Source: UBA10205 sp964373815 | GTDB taxonomy: Archaea > Iainarchaeota > Iainarchaeia > Iainarchaeales > Iainarchaeaceae | Assembly (NCBI GenBank): GCA_964373815.1 | Contig: CAYJWI010000005.1 | Span: forward strand, 1-58,162 | DNA length: 58,162 nucleotides | Direction: 5' to 3' | Shown: piece by piece, positions 38,708 through 47,294 of the stretch | Layout: each line of letters begins with the position of its first letter | How positions within the stretch are numbered: the first letter of the stretch is position 1 | The notes under the pieces: generated by a model | What the model saw: only the letters and a program-made list of their open reading frames with translations | What the model was told of the DNA's origin: nothing | The model's database searches: none | Program-made: the position numbers and the translations under genes

Positions 38708-40450
38708 ATGATGAGAAAACCAATCATAACCGTGCTCGGCCATGTAGATGCCGGCAAGACCAAAATGCTCGATTCAATCAGGGGCACCAAGGTCACGGAC
38801 AAGGAAACGGGGGGAATTACGCAGCACATCGGCGCAACCGAACTTCCCATCAGCATCATACTCGGCGTTTCGAAAAACATAATGGAAAAATACAAGTTCT
38901 CAATACAAATCCCTGGCCTGCTTTTCATCGATACCCCAGGCCACGAGGCCTTCACGAACCTTCGCAAGAGGGGCGGGAGCATAGCTGACCTTGCAGTGCT
39001 CGTTGTTGATGCGCACAAGGGCCTTGAGGAGCAAACACTCGAGGCAATAGAGATACTGAAGAGCTACAAGTGCCCATTCATTGTTGCCTGCAACAAAATC
39101 GACACGATAAAAGGCTGGGTTGTCGAAGAGGGTAGCGTTTCTGACGCGCTGCAAAAACAGAACAACGACGTGCTAGAGCAGCTCGACACTAAAATTTACA
39201 CTATTGTGGGCCAGCTGCACTCGAAGGGCTTTCCCAGCGAGCGCTTTGATAGGGTAAAGGATTTCACAAAAGAGGTCGCGATAATACCGGTTTCCGCGAA
39301 AATGAGGATAGGAATACCAGAGCTTCTGATGTTTCTTGCAGCGCTCTCGCAGAAATATCTCGAGAAAAAGCTTGTGGTGCACGAGAAAGGCAAATGCAAG
39401 GGCACCGTGCTCGAAGTTGCAGAGGAGAAGGGGCTTGGGAAGACAATCGATGTCATACTCTATGACGGAATGCTAAAAGTCGGCGAGGAAATAGCGGTGG
39501 GCGGGAAGAATGGAATAATAAAAACCAAAGTGCGCGCTCTGCTCGAGCCAAAGCCGCTCGGCGACACGGGGCAGGAGAAGTTCCGCGGAGTGCAGCAAGT
39601 GCACGCTACAGCGGGAGTTAAGATTGCTGCCCCCGGGCTTGATGATTGCCTTGCAGGCTCGCCCATAAGGCATTATAGCGAGGCGGCGGCGAGAGAAATA
39701 GAGGAGGAAATACACAGGATAAAAATAGATTCTGACGCGGTTGGCCCGATAGTTAGGAGCAATACACTAGGCAGCCTCGAGGCGATAATAAAGCTTTTGC
39801 AGGACCGCGGCATAAAAGTGAAGAAGGCGGATGTCGGCGAGATACCTAGAAAGGACGTGCTCGAAATAGAGTCAGTCTCGAAAAAAGACAGGTTCAAGGG
39901 AGTGATATTCGCATTCCACACGAAAGTTAGCGAACAGGCGGCGAGCGAAGCTAAGAAAAGGGAAGTCAAGATTTTCCAGAATGATGTCGTTTACAGGATA
40001 CTCGAGGAGTATGAGGCATGGGTGAAGGCGGAAAAGGAGAAGGAAAAGAAGGAGAAGCTCTCGAGCGTTGTCTTGCCGGCGAAAATACTCATTTTGCCGG
40101 GCAATGTTTTCCGCAACAGCGGCCCCGCGATTGTGGGCGTTCGCGTGCTTGAGGGCAAGATAAAAAAAGGTGTGCAGCTCATGAAAAGGAGCGGCGAAAT
40201 AGTAGGCAGGGTGCTCGGGATACAAAACGACGGCAAGGCCATTGAAGAAGCATCCAAGGGAGAGGAAGTTGCGGTGTCGATTGACGGCCCGGTGATGGGC
40301 AGGAGCCTTTTCGAAAACGACGAGCTCTACAGCTACATTCCAGAAAAGCACTTTGGCGAACTTATGATGATTGGGGAGTCCTTTTCAAGGGAGGAGCGTA
40401 AGCTCATTGAGGAAATAAAAAAACTCGAGGCTGAAAAGGCCGAGGCGTAA
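38708..40450 (+). CDS. infB: translation initiation factor aIF5B
   Basis: 580 residues. Mediates subunit joining with GTP. The G domain has GHVDAGKT, TGGITQHIGA, DTPGHEAF and NKID. In most relatives the P-loop reads DHGKT, so the His-to-Ala change is notable. Domains II-IV follow, with the C-terminal GNVFRNSGPAIVGVRVLEGKIKKG region. No N-terminal extension. Confidence 0.96.
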   Translation: MMRKPIITVLGHVDAGKTKMLDSIRGTKVTDKETGGITQHIGATELPISIILGVSKNIMEKYKFSIQIPGLLFIDTPGHEAFTNLRKRGGSIADLAVLVVDAHKGLEEQTLEAIEILKSYKCPFIVACNKIDTIKGWVVEEGSVSDALQKQNNDVLEQLDTKIYTIVGQLHSKGFPSERFDRVKDFTKEVAIIPVSAKMRIGIPELLMFLAALSQKYLEKKLVVHEKGKCKGTVLEVAEEKGLGKTIDVILYDGMLKVGEEIAVGGKNGIIKTKVRALLEPKPLGDTGQEKFRGVQQVHATAGVKIAAPGLDDCLAGSPIRHYSEAAAREIEEEIHRIKIDSDAVGPIVRSNTLGSLEAIIKLLQDRGIKVKKADVGEIPRKDVLEIESVSKKDRFKGVIFAFHTKVSEQAASEAKKREVKIFQNDVVYRILEEYEAWVKAEKEKEKKEKLSSVVLPAKILILPGNVFRNSGPAIVGVRVLEGKIKKGVQLMKRSGEIVGRVLGIQNDGKAIEEASKGEEVAVSIDGPVMGRSLFENDELYSYIPEKHFGELMMIGESFSREERKLIEEIKKLEAEKAEA

Positions 40451-40468
40451 TTTTTGGAGGTAATGGAA

Positions 40469-40939
40469 ATGAACATAGTGGTGTCAGACCCGAAGACAAG
40501 AAAGGCATATTCGAAGAAAATCGACAACCCGGCGATTTTCGTTGGAAAAAGAATAGGGGAAGAGGTGGAGCTTGGGCTCATCGGGCTCGAAGGCTATGCG
40601 GCAAAGATAACCGGAGGCTCGGACAAGGAGGGCTTTCCCATGAGGCACGATCTTGCGAGCGTTAACAGGAGGGAAATTTACGTGACTGTCGACGCCAAGA
40701 AGGGCTCCAGGCAGAAAATAAACAGGAGGGGCAATGCAGTAAGCGATGAAATCGCACAGCTCAACCTAAAAGTCGTAAAGGAAGGCGGCAAAAAGCTCGA
40801 GGAAATACTTGGCACGCCAGGCAGCGAAAAGAAGGGGGAAAAGCTTTCCTTAAAAGAGCAGATGGTAAAGGAATCACTCGATAACGTGGGGAAGATTTCT
40901 ACGGAGGAAGCAAAACTCATAAAGAAATCGAAGTTATAA
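40469..40939 (+). CDS. rps6e: 30S ribosomal protein eS6
   Basis: 156 residues from the ATG at 40469, chosen because GGAGG (40456-40460) is 8 bases away; ATG 40463 would be only 2. MNIVVSDPKTRKAY and ITGGSDKEGFPMRHDL are eS6 hallmarks. The C-terminal 50 residues are longer and more charged than the core requires. Confidence 0.95.
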   Translation: MNIVVSDPKTRKAYSKKIDNPAIFVGKRIGEEVELGLIGLEGYAAKITGGSDKEGFPMRHDLASVNRREIYVTVDAKKGSRQKINRRGNAVSDEIAQLNLKVVKEGGKKLEEILGTPGSEKKGEKLSLKEQMVKESLDNVGKISTEEAKLIKKSKL

Positions 40940-40956
40940 TTCAGCAAAAAAAGTGC

Positions 40957-41082
40957 ATGGTGGCAAGGCTAAGCAGGGCAAAAAAGTGGAAGATTGCGAG
41001 GCTCGGCAAACAAATAAAATAATAAAAAACCAAAAGCTCGGCCTTTGGAAAAGTGCGAAAAAAAACAAAACGGAAGAAGGTG
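40957..41082 (+). pseudogene. possible frameshifted eL39 remnant
   Basis: An ATG at 40957 reads MVARLSRAKKWKIARLGKQ, which resembles the N-terminus of archaeal eL39 (usually about 50 residues), then stops after two codons in an AT-rich tract. In another frame just after that tract comes NQKLGLWKSAKKNKT, which lines up with the NRRVPxWVxxKTNR segment of eL39. A gain of about 14 AT-rich bases would explain the break. Resemblance was judged by eye in a short, basic, low-complexity stretch, so this is weak. Confidence 0.25.
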
Positions 41083-41091
41083 CATGGAAAA

Positions 41092-42297
41092 ATGGTAAAA
41101 GTTGGCCAGCAGGCAGTGGTGAACATAGGCATGATAGGGCATGTCGACCACGGAAAAACCTCCCTTGTAAAGGCGCTGACAGGAAAATGGGCTGACACCC
41201 ACAGCGAGGAAATCAAGAAAGGGATTTCCATAAGGCTCGGCTATGCCGACACGACATTCTACAAGTGTGAGGATTCTAAGGGAAGCGAAGCTTACAACGC
41301 AACGGGAAAATGCGAATCCGGAAAAGCAATCCCGCTGCGCAGGGTCTCCTTCATCGATGCCCCGGGGCACGAAACCCTCATGGCGACAATGCTCTCGGGG
41401 GCCGCGCTCATGGACGGGGCAGTGCTAGTGATAACCGCAAACGAGAAGTGCCCGCAGCCAAGCACAGCCGAGCACCTGATGGCGCTTAGCATCGGCGGGA
41501 TAAAGAACATCGTTGTGGCGCAGAACAAGATAGACCTCGTGGACGCAAAAAGGGCAAAGGAGAGCTTTGAGGAAATAAAGGCGTTCATGAAACAGCACGG
41601 ATTTGAGAACGTGCCGATAATACCGATTGCCGCGAATTTCGGTGTGAACATCGACCTTCTAATAGAGGCAATAGAGCAGCACATACCAACCCCGAAAAGG
41701 GATGGCAAAGACACGGCCAAAGGATTCCGGATGTTTGTTGTAAGAAGCTTTGATGTGAACAAGCCAGGCACAAAGCCAGAGGAAATAAAGGGCGGGGTTC
41801 TTGGGGGAAGCATACTGCGCGGAAAAATAAAAGTCGGCGACATGATTGAAATAAGCCCCGGAATTGACTCAAAGCCCGTGCAGACAGAAGTGCTAAGCCT
41901 CGGGGTTGAGGACGGAAGGCTCGAAGAGGCATCTGCCGGCGGGCTTGTTGCGGTAGGCACAAAGCTCGACCCATTTTTCACGAAGAATGATGAGATGCGC
42001 GGGCAGGTAGTCGGAAAGCCAAAGGAACTGCCAGAGCCAGTGACAATTATCAGGCTCGAAGTGGCGCCGCTCGAGCGGCTCGTGGACAAGAAAAGTTCAG
42101 AGATGAAGGTGAATGATTTCGTCGCGCTTGCAGTAGGGACATCCACTGTTGTCGGCCAGGTGGCGAGGCAGTCCGGAAAAGAGGAATTCGAGTTCAAGCT
42201 GAGAAGCCCTGTCGTGGTCGAGGATGGGCAAAGGGTTGCGATAAGCAAGAGAGAGCAGAGCGGTTGGAGGCTGCGCGCCTATGGCAAGGTCAAATGA
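41092..42297 (+). CDS. eif2g: translation initiation factor aIF2 subunit gamma
   Basis: 401 residues from the ATG at 41092 (AGGTG nine bases upstream; a GTG at 41053 is in frame). Carries initiator tRNA to the small subunit. GHVDHGKTSL, DAPGHETLMATMLSGAALMDGA and NKIDLV mark the G domain. The zinc knuckle between switch 1 and the DAPGH motif keeps only one Cys of each pair (KCEDS..GKCESG), so it should not bind zinc normally. Confidence 0.96.
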   Translation: MVKVGQQAVVNIGMIGHVDHGKTSLVKALTGKWADTHSEEIKKGISIRLGYADTTFYKCEDSKGSEAYNATGKCESGKAIPLRRVSFIDAPGHETLMATMLSGAALMDGAVLVITANEKCPQPSTAEHLMALSIGGIKNIVVAQNKIDLVDAKRAKESFEEIKAFMKQHGFENVPIIPIAANFGVNIDLLIEAIEQHIPTPKRDGKDTAKGFRMFVVRSFDVNKPGTKPEEIKGGVLGGSILRGKIKVGDMIEISPGIDSKPVQTEVLSLGVEDGRLEEASAGGLVAVGTKLDPFFTKNDEMRGQVVGKPKELPEPVTIIRLEVAPLERLVDKKSSEMKVNDFVALAVGTSTVVGQVARQSGKEEFEFKLRSPVVVEDGQRVAISKREQSGWRLRAYGKVK

Positions 42298-42664
42298 GGT
42301 CGTTGCAATAGACACCAACACTTTGCTAAACATTGCAAGGTTTAGGGTGGATGTGTTTTCTGAGGCTAAAAAAATGTTCGGAAACGTTGAGTTCGTGATA
42401 CCAAGGCAGGTAATGGAGGAGCTTGAGGAGGTTTCGGGAAAGGGGGCAAAGCTTGCAAAGGAAGTTAGGATAGCAAAACAGGTGATCGGGAAAAACAAGG
42501 TCGAAATAGTTGAGATAGGGGCCAAGGATGCCGACGAGGCGCTGCTTAAACTGGCAGGAAAGGCCATTATCGCGACCAATGATAAGGAATTAAAGGATTC
42601 TGTAAGGGAATTGAATGGCAGGGTATTGTACTTAAGGCAAAAGAAATTTCTGGAGCTTTCATAG
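42281..42664 (+). CDS. PIN-domain endonuclease linked to aIF2-gamma
   Basis: 127 residues. VVAIDTNTLLNIARF, a central EEL and the ATNDKELKDSVRE segment supply the acidic metal-binding residues of PIN nucleases. It overlaps aIF2-gamma by 17 bases, a conserved archaeal arrangement; relatives resemble Fcf1/Utp24 and VapC. A role in rRNA processing is inferred. No antitoxin gene is next to it. Confidence 0.88.
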   Translation: MARSNEVVAIDTNTLLNIARFRVDVFSEAKKMFGNVEFVIPRQVMEELEEVSGKGAKLAKEVRIAKQVIGKNKVEIVEIGAKDADEALLKLAGKAIIATNDKELKDSVRELNGRVLYLRQKKFLELS

Positions 42665-42678
42665 GCGGTGAGCAAAAA

Positions 42679-43302
42679 ATGTATGTTAAATATACTATAA
42701 GGGACACTGTAAGGGTGCCTCCGGCTGACATTGGCGCAGGGGACCTTGAACAGACACTACTAAAGCAGGCAAGGCAGGTATACGAAGGGGTGCTCGATGA
42801 GGACACAGGGGTTGTGGTCTGCGTAACTGCGGTAGGAGAACTCGGGGAAGGGAGGATAATTCCGGGCGACGGGGCGGCATATTACGATGCCGACATATCG
42901 CTTGTGGTCTACAAGCCCAAGATACAGGAGCTTGTCGAAGGCGAAGTGTCAGATGTCACGGAATTCGGCGCGTTCCTAAAGACCGGCCCGCTCGAAGGCT
43001 TGATACACGTGAGCCAGATAATGGATGATTACATAAATTACGACGCGAAGCTTCCGGGATTTATCGGAAAGGAAACGAACAGAAGGCTCGTGGTAAAGGA
43101 CGTGGTCCTTGCAAGAATAGTCACTGTTAGCCTCAAGGGCACTATATCGAGCTCGAAAGTAGGGCTCACGATGAGGCAGCCCGGCCTTGGCAAATCAGAT
43201 TGGCCCAAAGTTGAGGAGAAGGAGAAAGAGAAGAAGCAGAGCAAGAGAATGGTCGGAGGGGACAAGCCCCTTCCAGGCAAGAAAGGAAAGGAGGAGAAGT
43301 GA
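42679..43302 (+). CDS. rpoE1: RNA polymerase subunit E' (Rpo7)
   Basis: 207 residues. MYVKYTIRDTVRVPPADIG is the conserved N-terminus, and an S1 RNA-binding domain (VEGEVSDVTEFGAFLKTGPLEGLIHVSQI) follows. Forms the polymerase stalk with subunit F. The C-terminal 30 residues are Lys/Glu-rich. Confidence 0.96.
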   Translation: MYVKYTIRDTVRVPPADIGAGDLEQTLLKQARQVYEGVLDEDTGVVVCVTAVGELGEGRIIPGDGAAYYDADISLVVYKPKIQELVEGEVSDVTEFGAFLKTGPLEGLIHVSQIMDDYINYDAKLPGFIGKETNRRLVVKDVVLARIVTVSLKGTISSSKVGLTMRQPGLGKSDWPKVEEKEKEKKQSKRMVGGDKPLPGKKGKEEK

Positions 43303-43500
43303 ATGAAGCAGCAGAAGGCATGCAGGTCCTGCAGGTACGTGCTAGAGGAAGGCGGGGACGTCTGCCCAGTGTGCGGCTCGAACTCATTCACCACTTTCTG
43401 GAGAGGGTACGTCGTGATAATCAATGCCGAGCAGTCGCAGATAGCCCAGAAAATGGGGATTACAAAAGCAGGAAAATATGCATTGAGGCTTAGCAGGTGA
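43303..43500 (+). CDS. spt4: transcription elongation factor Spt4 (RpoE'')
   Basis: 65 residues. Zinc ribbon CRSC..CPVCGS with four Cys, then SFTTFWRGYVVIINAEQSQIA. Partner of Spt5 in processive elongation. Starts immediately after the rpoE1 stop. Confidence 0.96.
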   Translation: MKQQKACRSCRYVLEEGGDVCPVCGSNSFTTFWRGYVVIINAEQSQIAQKMGITKAGKYALRLSR

Positions 43501-43505
43501 AAAAG

Positions 43506-43841
43506 ATGAAAGTGGAAATAACTTCAAAACGCGAAAACCCCTTGATGATAAGACAGGAACTAGAGTTCAAGGTCAAGGAAGTGAACGCAACCCCATCAAG
43601 AAAGGATGTGAGGCAGCAGGTGGCGGCGCTTGCGAACGCCGACGAGGAGCTCATGGTTGTCGATGTCTTTGAAACATCATACGGCACAACCGAATTCTCC
43701 GGCAAGGCAAGGGTCTACAAGAACCAAGAAACACTCAGGAAGACCGAGCTCAAACAGATGATTGGAAGGAACTTCGGGGCCGGGGAGAAAAAGAAGCAGG
43801 AAGAGGCGCCGGCACCCAAAGAGGAAGAGAAGAAAAAATAG
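43506..43841 (+). CDS. rps24e: 30S ribosomal protein eS24
   Basis: 111 residues from the ATG at 43506. KRENPLMIRQELEFKVKEVNATPSRKDVRQQVAAL and VFETSYGTTEFSGKARVY are eS24 signatures. Short Lys/Glu tail. Confidence 0.96.
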   Translation: MKVEITSKRENPLMIRQELEFKVKEVNATPSRKDVRQQVAALANADEELMVVDVFETSYGTTEFSGKARVYKNQETLRKTELKQMIGRNFGAGEKKKQEEAPAPKEEEKKK

Positions 43842-43854
43842 GATAGGGATGTGA

Positions 43855-44052
43855 ATGGCTGAAGTGAAAAAGGAAGCAAAGAAGCCCGAGAAGAAAGGGC
43901 GCCCAAAAATGAAGAAGGGCAGTTATTACAAAATGGACGGCGCAAAGCTCGTGCGCAAAAAGTCATGCCCCAAATGCGGGTCCGGAGTATTCATGGCGCA
44001 GCACGAAAAGCGCTCGCATTGCGGAAAATGCAGCTATACGGAGTTCAAGTAA
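43855..44052 (+). CDS. rps27ae: 30S ribosomal protein eS31 (S27ae)
   Basis: 65 residues. Zinc ribbon CPKCGSGVFMAQHEKRSHCGKC with all four Cys intact, preceded by a Lys-rich stretch and YYKMDGAKLVRK. End of the eS6-eS31 group. Confidence 0.96.
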   Translation: MAEVKKEAKKPEKKGRPKMKKGSYYKMDGAKLVRKKSCPKCGSGVFMAQHEKRSHCGKCSYTEFK

Positions 44053-44064
44053 AGGGGGCCTCTC

Positions 44065-44601
44065 GTGCAGGCCTTTGCAAATTTTCTGCTCGATATTGGG
44101 CTGCTAACGCTGCCGCTGCTCTACGTGAAATTCATCGAGAAAAAGGGAATTTCCCTCCCTGAATTCGGGTTTTCCTCGAAAGGCATTTTCAACGATATGC
44201 GGCTTTCAGCAAAAATATTTATCGTGCTCCTTGCCACCTCTTTCGCGCTTTCGGCGCTGTTTTATTTTTCAGGGATAGGGGATTTCGGGAACGTCGAGAG
44301 CACGGTACAGGGGATTTTCTCAATCTCCCCATTTGTGGCCGGGTATTTTCTCATAGTGAGGGTTTTTGCAGAGGAATTCTTCTTCCGCGCATTCCTCGTC
44401 CCGCGGGTTGGCGTAATTCTCTCCAGCATATTTTTTGGCCTTGTGCACCTTGGGTATGGTTCAGTTGGAGAAGCCATCGGCGCCGCAGTGCTTGGGGGAA
44501 TACTCGCTATTGCCTATAATGAGAAAAGGCAAATTGTCCCCAATTTCGTTGCGCACTTCCTCTACAACGCATTTGCCGTGATGATGATACTTTCCTACTA
44601 A
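44065..44601 (+). CDS. CPBP-family intramembrane metalloprotease
   Basis: 178 residues with a GTG start and about five to six transmembrane helices. The three CPBP motifs are visible: AEEFFFRAFL (EExxxR), FFGLVHL, and the NFVAHFLYN helix. Relatives cleave membrane peptides (eukaryotic CAAX protease Rce1, bacterial immunity proteins). Substrate unknown. Lies between eS31 and the Sua5 gene. Confidence 0.88.
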   Translation: MQAFANFLLDIGLLTLPLLYVKFIEKKGISLPEFGFSSKGIFNDMRLSAKIFIVLLATSFALSALFYFSGIGDFGNVESTVQGIFSISPFVAGYFLIVRVFAEEFFFRAFLVPRVGVILSSIFFGLVHLGYGSVGEAIGAAVLGGILAIAYNEKRQIVPNFVAHFLYNAFAVMMILSY

Positions 44602-44616
44602 GGTGGAGTGCTTGTG

Positions 44617-45669
44617 ATGAAAACTATTTTGCTCGAGGTTGACAGGGAAAACCCCCTCAAAAAAACCATTCAGCGGGCTGGCAGGATATTGCAAAGGGGG
44701 GGAATAGTTGCCTTCCCAACGGAAACAGTTTACGGGCTCGGGGCAAACGCCCTTAGCAGCAAGGCTGTTGCAAAGATTTTCCGCGCGAAAAAAAGGCCTT
44801 TCGACGACCCGCTCATTGTGCACATATGCGACGAAAAACAGGCATACATCCTTGCGCAAAAAGTGACAATGCAGGCAAAAATGCTTATGGATAAGTTCTG
44901 GCCAGGGCCCCTTACAATAGTTCTTGCCAAGGCAAGAAAAGTTCCCTCCATCACTACCGGCAATCTTGGCACTGTTGCAATCAGGATGCCAAACCACAAA
45001 GTGGCGTGCCAACTGATACGCGCAGCGGGTTTTCCCATTGCCGCGCCTTCGGCCAACCTTTTCGGAAAGCCATCGCCTACGAGTGCAAAGCACGTGCTCG
45101 AGGATTTGGATGGAAGAATTGATGCAGTGCTTGACTCCGGGAGAACGCATATAGGGATAGAGTCTACTGTTGTTGATTTGAGCGGGAAAAATCCAGTGCT
45201 CTTGCGGCCTGGGAAAATAACCGCAGAAGAGCTGGAAAAAGTTATTGGAAAAATAATTATACACCCACTCGCAAAAGCGCTGCATGGAAAAGGCACTGCG
45301 CAAAAAAGCGGGGCATTGAAAGCGAAATCCCCGGGAATGCATTATAGGCACTATGCGCCCAAAGCGCGCATAGTGATTGTGCAGGGGGGCAAAAAAGCGG
45401 TGCGCAAAAAAATAAATGAATTGCTTGCGAAAAATAGCGCAAAAAAATGCGGAGTGTTGGCAATTTCGGCAAACAAGTACAGCGCATTTTCAGTGAAGCG
45501 CCTTGGGAAAAGCCATTTGCAGGCGGCAAAAAAGCTTTTCGGTTCCCTGCGTGAACTTGACTCCGAAGGCGTTGAAATTATATTCGCGGAAGGGCTTGAG
45601 GAGCGGGGAGTTGGCTTTGCGGTGATGAACAGGCTGCGAAAAGCCGCCGAAAAAGTGGTGAGGGCATGA
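44617..45669 (+). CDS. sua5: threonylcarbamoyl-AMP synthase Sua5
   Basis: 350 residues. The YrdC domain (GRILQRGGIVAFPTETVYGLGANALSS, IFRAKKRPFDDPLIVH, PSANLFGKPSPTSAKHV) is followed by the C-terminal Sua5 domain, joined by SPGMHYRHYAPKA. It makes the TC-AMP donor for t6A37 in tRNA. The ATG at 44617 is preferred over GTGs at 44608 and 44614. Overlaps Kae1 by four bases, so the two t6A enzymes are co-translated. Confidence 0.95.
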   Translation: MKTILLEVDRENPLKKTIQRAGRILQRGGIVAFPTETVYGLGANALSSKAVAKIFRAKKRPFDDPLIVHICDEKQAYILAQKVTMQAKMLMDKFWPGPLTIVLAKARKVPSITTGNLGTVAIRMPNHKVACQLIRAAGFPIAAPSANLFGKPSPTSAKHVLEDLDGRIDAVLDSGRTHIGIESTVVDLSGKNPVLLRPGKITAEELEKVIGKIIIHPLAKALHGKGTAQKSGALKAKSPGMHYRHYAPKARIVIVQGGKKAVRKKINELLAKNSAKKCGVLAISANKYSAFSVKRLGKSHLQAAKKLFGSLRELDSEGVEIIFAEGLEERGVGFAVMNRLRKAAEKVVRA

Positions 45670-46655
45670 GGGGCAAAATCGTCTGTCTTGGCATAGAGGG
45701 GACTGCACACACAGCAGGCATAGGCATAGTTGATGAAAAGTGCAGGGTGCTTGCGAATGAAAAGCACTCACACACGACAGGGCATGGGGGGATGATTCCG
45801 CGCGAGCTCGCGGAGCACCACTCGGAGCATTTTCCGGCGGTCCTCAAAGGCGCGCTGCAAAAATCTTCAATTGGTTGGAAAGGGATTGACTGCATCGGAT
45901 ACAGCGCGGGGCCGGGGATAGGGACAGCGCTAAGCTGCGCTGCGACAGGCGCAAGGATGCTCTCACTGCTCCACAAAAAGCCCTTGGTGCCGGTGAACCA
46001 CTCCGTTGCGCACATAGAAATAGCGAAGGAAAAATGCTCTGCAAAAGACCCCCTCGTGCTCTATGTTTCAGGCGGGAACACGCAAGTGATAGGCTATGAA
46101 GCAGGCAGGTACAGGGTTTATGGCGAAACAATCGACATCGGGGTGGGAAACCTTCTGGATTCTTTTGGGAGAAAACTCGGGATTGGCTTTCCCGCAGGCC
46201 CGAAAATAGATGAAATGTATTTTGAGCGGAAAAATTACATTGAACTCCCTTACTCCGTAAAGGGCATGGACCTCGCGTTCTCCGGGCTCCTTAGCGCCGC
46301 GGCAATGAAGATAGGGAAAGTGGCGGAGAAGGATTTGGCTTACAGCGTGATGCACAACGCTTTTGCAATGGTAACCGAGGTTTGCGAGAGGGCGCTTGCG
46401 CACACCGAAAAAAAAGAGCTCCTGCTGACAGGCGGTGTCGCTGCCTCGAAGGCGCTTCAGCAAATGCTCTTGGAAATGTGCAGGGAGCGCGGGGTGAAGC
46501 TTCTTATATGCCCAAAGGAGTTCGCCCTGGACAATGGCGCAATGATAGCATGGACCGGGCTTCTCATGTTCAGGGCGGGAAGGCAGGTGCCTGTGGAAAA
46601 AGCTTTCACTGACCAGAATTTCAGGACAGACTTGGAAGAAGTGAACTGGATTTAG
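45666..46655 (+). CDS. kae1: KEOPS subunit Kae1 (tRNA t6A threonylcarbamoyltransferase)
   Basis: 329 residues. ASKHA fold with metal-binding HHSEH near residues 49-53, YSAGPGIGTALSCA, LYVSGGNTQVIGY and a second metal motif DIGVGNLLD. It transfers threonylcarbamoyl to A37. Not fused to Bud32, which is encoded separately at 55372. Confidence 0.96.
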   Translation: MRGKIVCLGIEGTAHTAGIGIVDEKCRVLANEKHSHTTGHGGMIPRELAEHHSEHFPAVLKGALQKSSIGWKGIDCIGYSAGPGIGTALSCAATGARMLSLLHKKPLVPVNHSVAHIEIAKEKCSAKDPLVLYVSGGNTQVIGYEAGRYRVYGETIDIGVGNLLDSFGRKLGIGFPAGPKIDEMYFERKNYIELPYSVKGMDLAFSGLLSAAAMKIGKVAEKDLAYSVMHNAFAMVTEVCERALAHTEKKELLLTGGVAASKALQQMLLEMCRERGVKLLICPKEFALDNGAMIAWTGLLMFRAGRQVPVEKAFTDQNFRTDLEEVNWI

Positions 46656-46694
46656 GAATAAACCACTTTAGAACTTTCTGCCTCAAACCCAGAG

Positions 46695-47165
46695 TCAGGC
46701 CTTGAGGAACTTCTCCTCTACGTAAAAATAAAGCGGAATCGCAAGCACCACTAGGAAAAGCAGCAAGTTGAAAGGGTATGGAAGCGTGTGCAGGCCCTGG
46801 TCATTGTATATTTGCGCTGAAATTATTATAACGAAAAGTATCACTATTTCGAGGACTGTTGCCTTGAGCGAGGAATTCCTCCTTATTGAATCATAGCGGT
46901 TTTTCCTGAAGGCGGAAGTGTAATTGTAGAAGTGCAGCACCGCATAAATGATTGCGGCGAAAATGAAGAGGTTGAACGGCGCCTCAAGGGTGTTGAACCT
47001 TCCGTCAAGGTAGAGGCCTATGCCTGCGACAATTATCATCGTGAGGAAAAATTCGACAACCAAAAGAGCGGAGTAATGGGCGTCCTTTAGCTTGAAGAGC
47101 TTTTCAAACGCCTTGTCCTTTATGAGGTAGGAAACCTGCCAGCCGAAGCTGTTTCTTGAAGCCAT
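46695..47165 (-). CDS. four-helix membrane protein of unknown function
   Basis: 156 residues from the ATG at 47165, chosen because a TATA-like CATATAAATTC lies 25-35 bases upstream on this strand. Four hydrophobic segments in two pairs (YSALLVVEFFLTMIIVAGIGLYL, LFIFAAIIYAVLHFY, TVLEIVILFVIIISAQIY, FNLLLFLVVLAIPLYF) suggest an internal duplication of a two-helix unit. Not recognised. Ends convergently with kae1. Confidence 0.65.
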   Translation of the reverse strand: MASRNSFGWQVSYLIKDKAFEKLFKLKDAHYSALLVVEFFLTMIIVAGIGLYLDGRFNTLEAPFNLFIFAAIIYAVLHFYNYTSAFRKNRYDSIRRNSSLKATVLEIVILFVIIISAQIYNDQGLHTLPYPFNLLLFLVVLAIPLYFYVEEKFLKA

Positions 47166-47294
47166 TACAAAAGTATGGGATTTGCATGAATTTATATGTT
47201 CCTGTTTGCAGATTAGCCTGAATAGCATAGACGTTTTTTGGAATGGCCAATGGGCCGACTGGAAATATGCGTCTGCAAGGAAAAAGCCAAAAGG

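Noticed and set aside
21121..38711. Shared GGTGTTTT spacer before the uL6, EMC3-like, dUTPase and aIF5B starts as a regulatory motif
   Set aside because: It is a normal Shine-Dalgarno followed by a T-rich spacer; the likeness is too short to separate from ordinary ribosome-binding sites.
40953..41195. 80-residue frame between eS6 and aIF2-gamma as an intact gene
   Set aside because: Its second half overlaps aIF2-gamma and has no conserved motif; only the eL39-like fragments are kept, as a weak pseudogene call.
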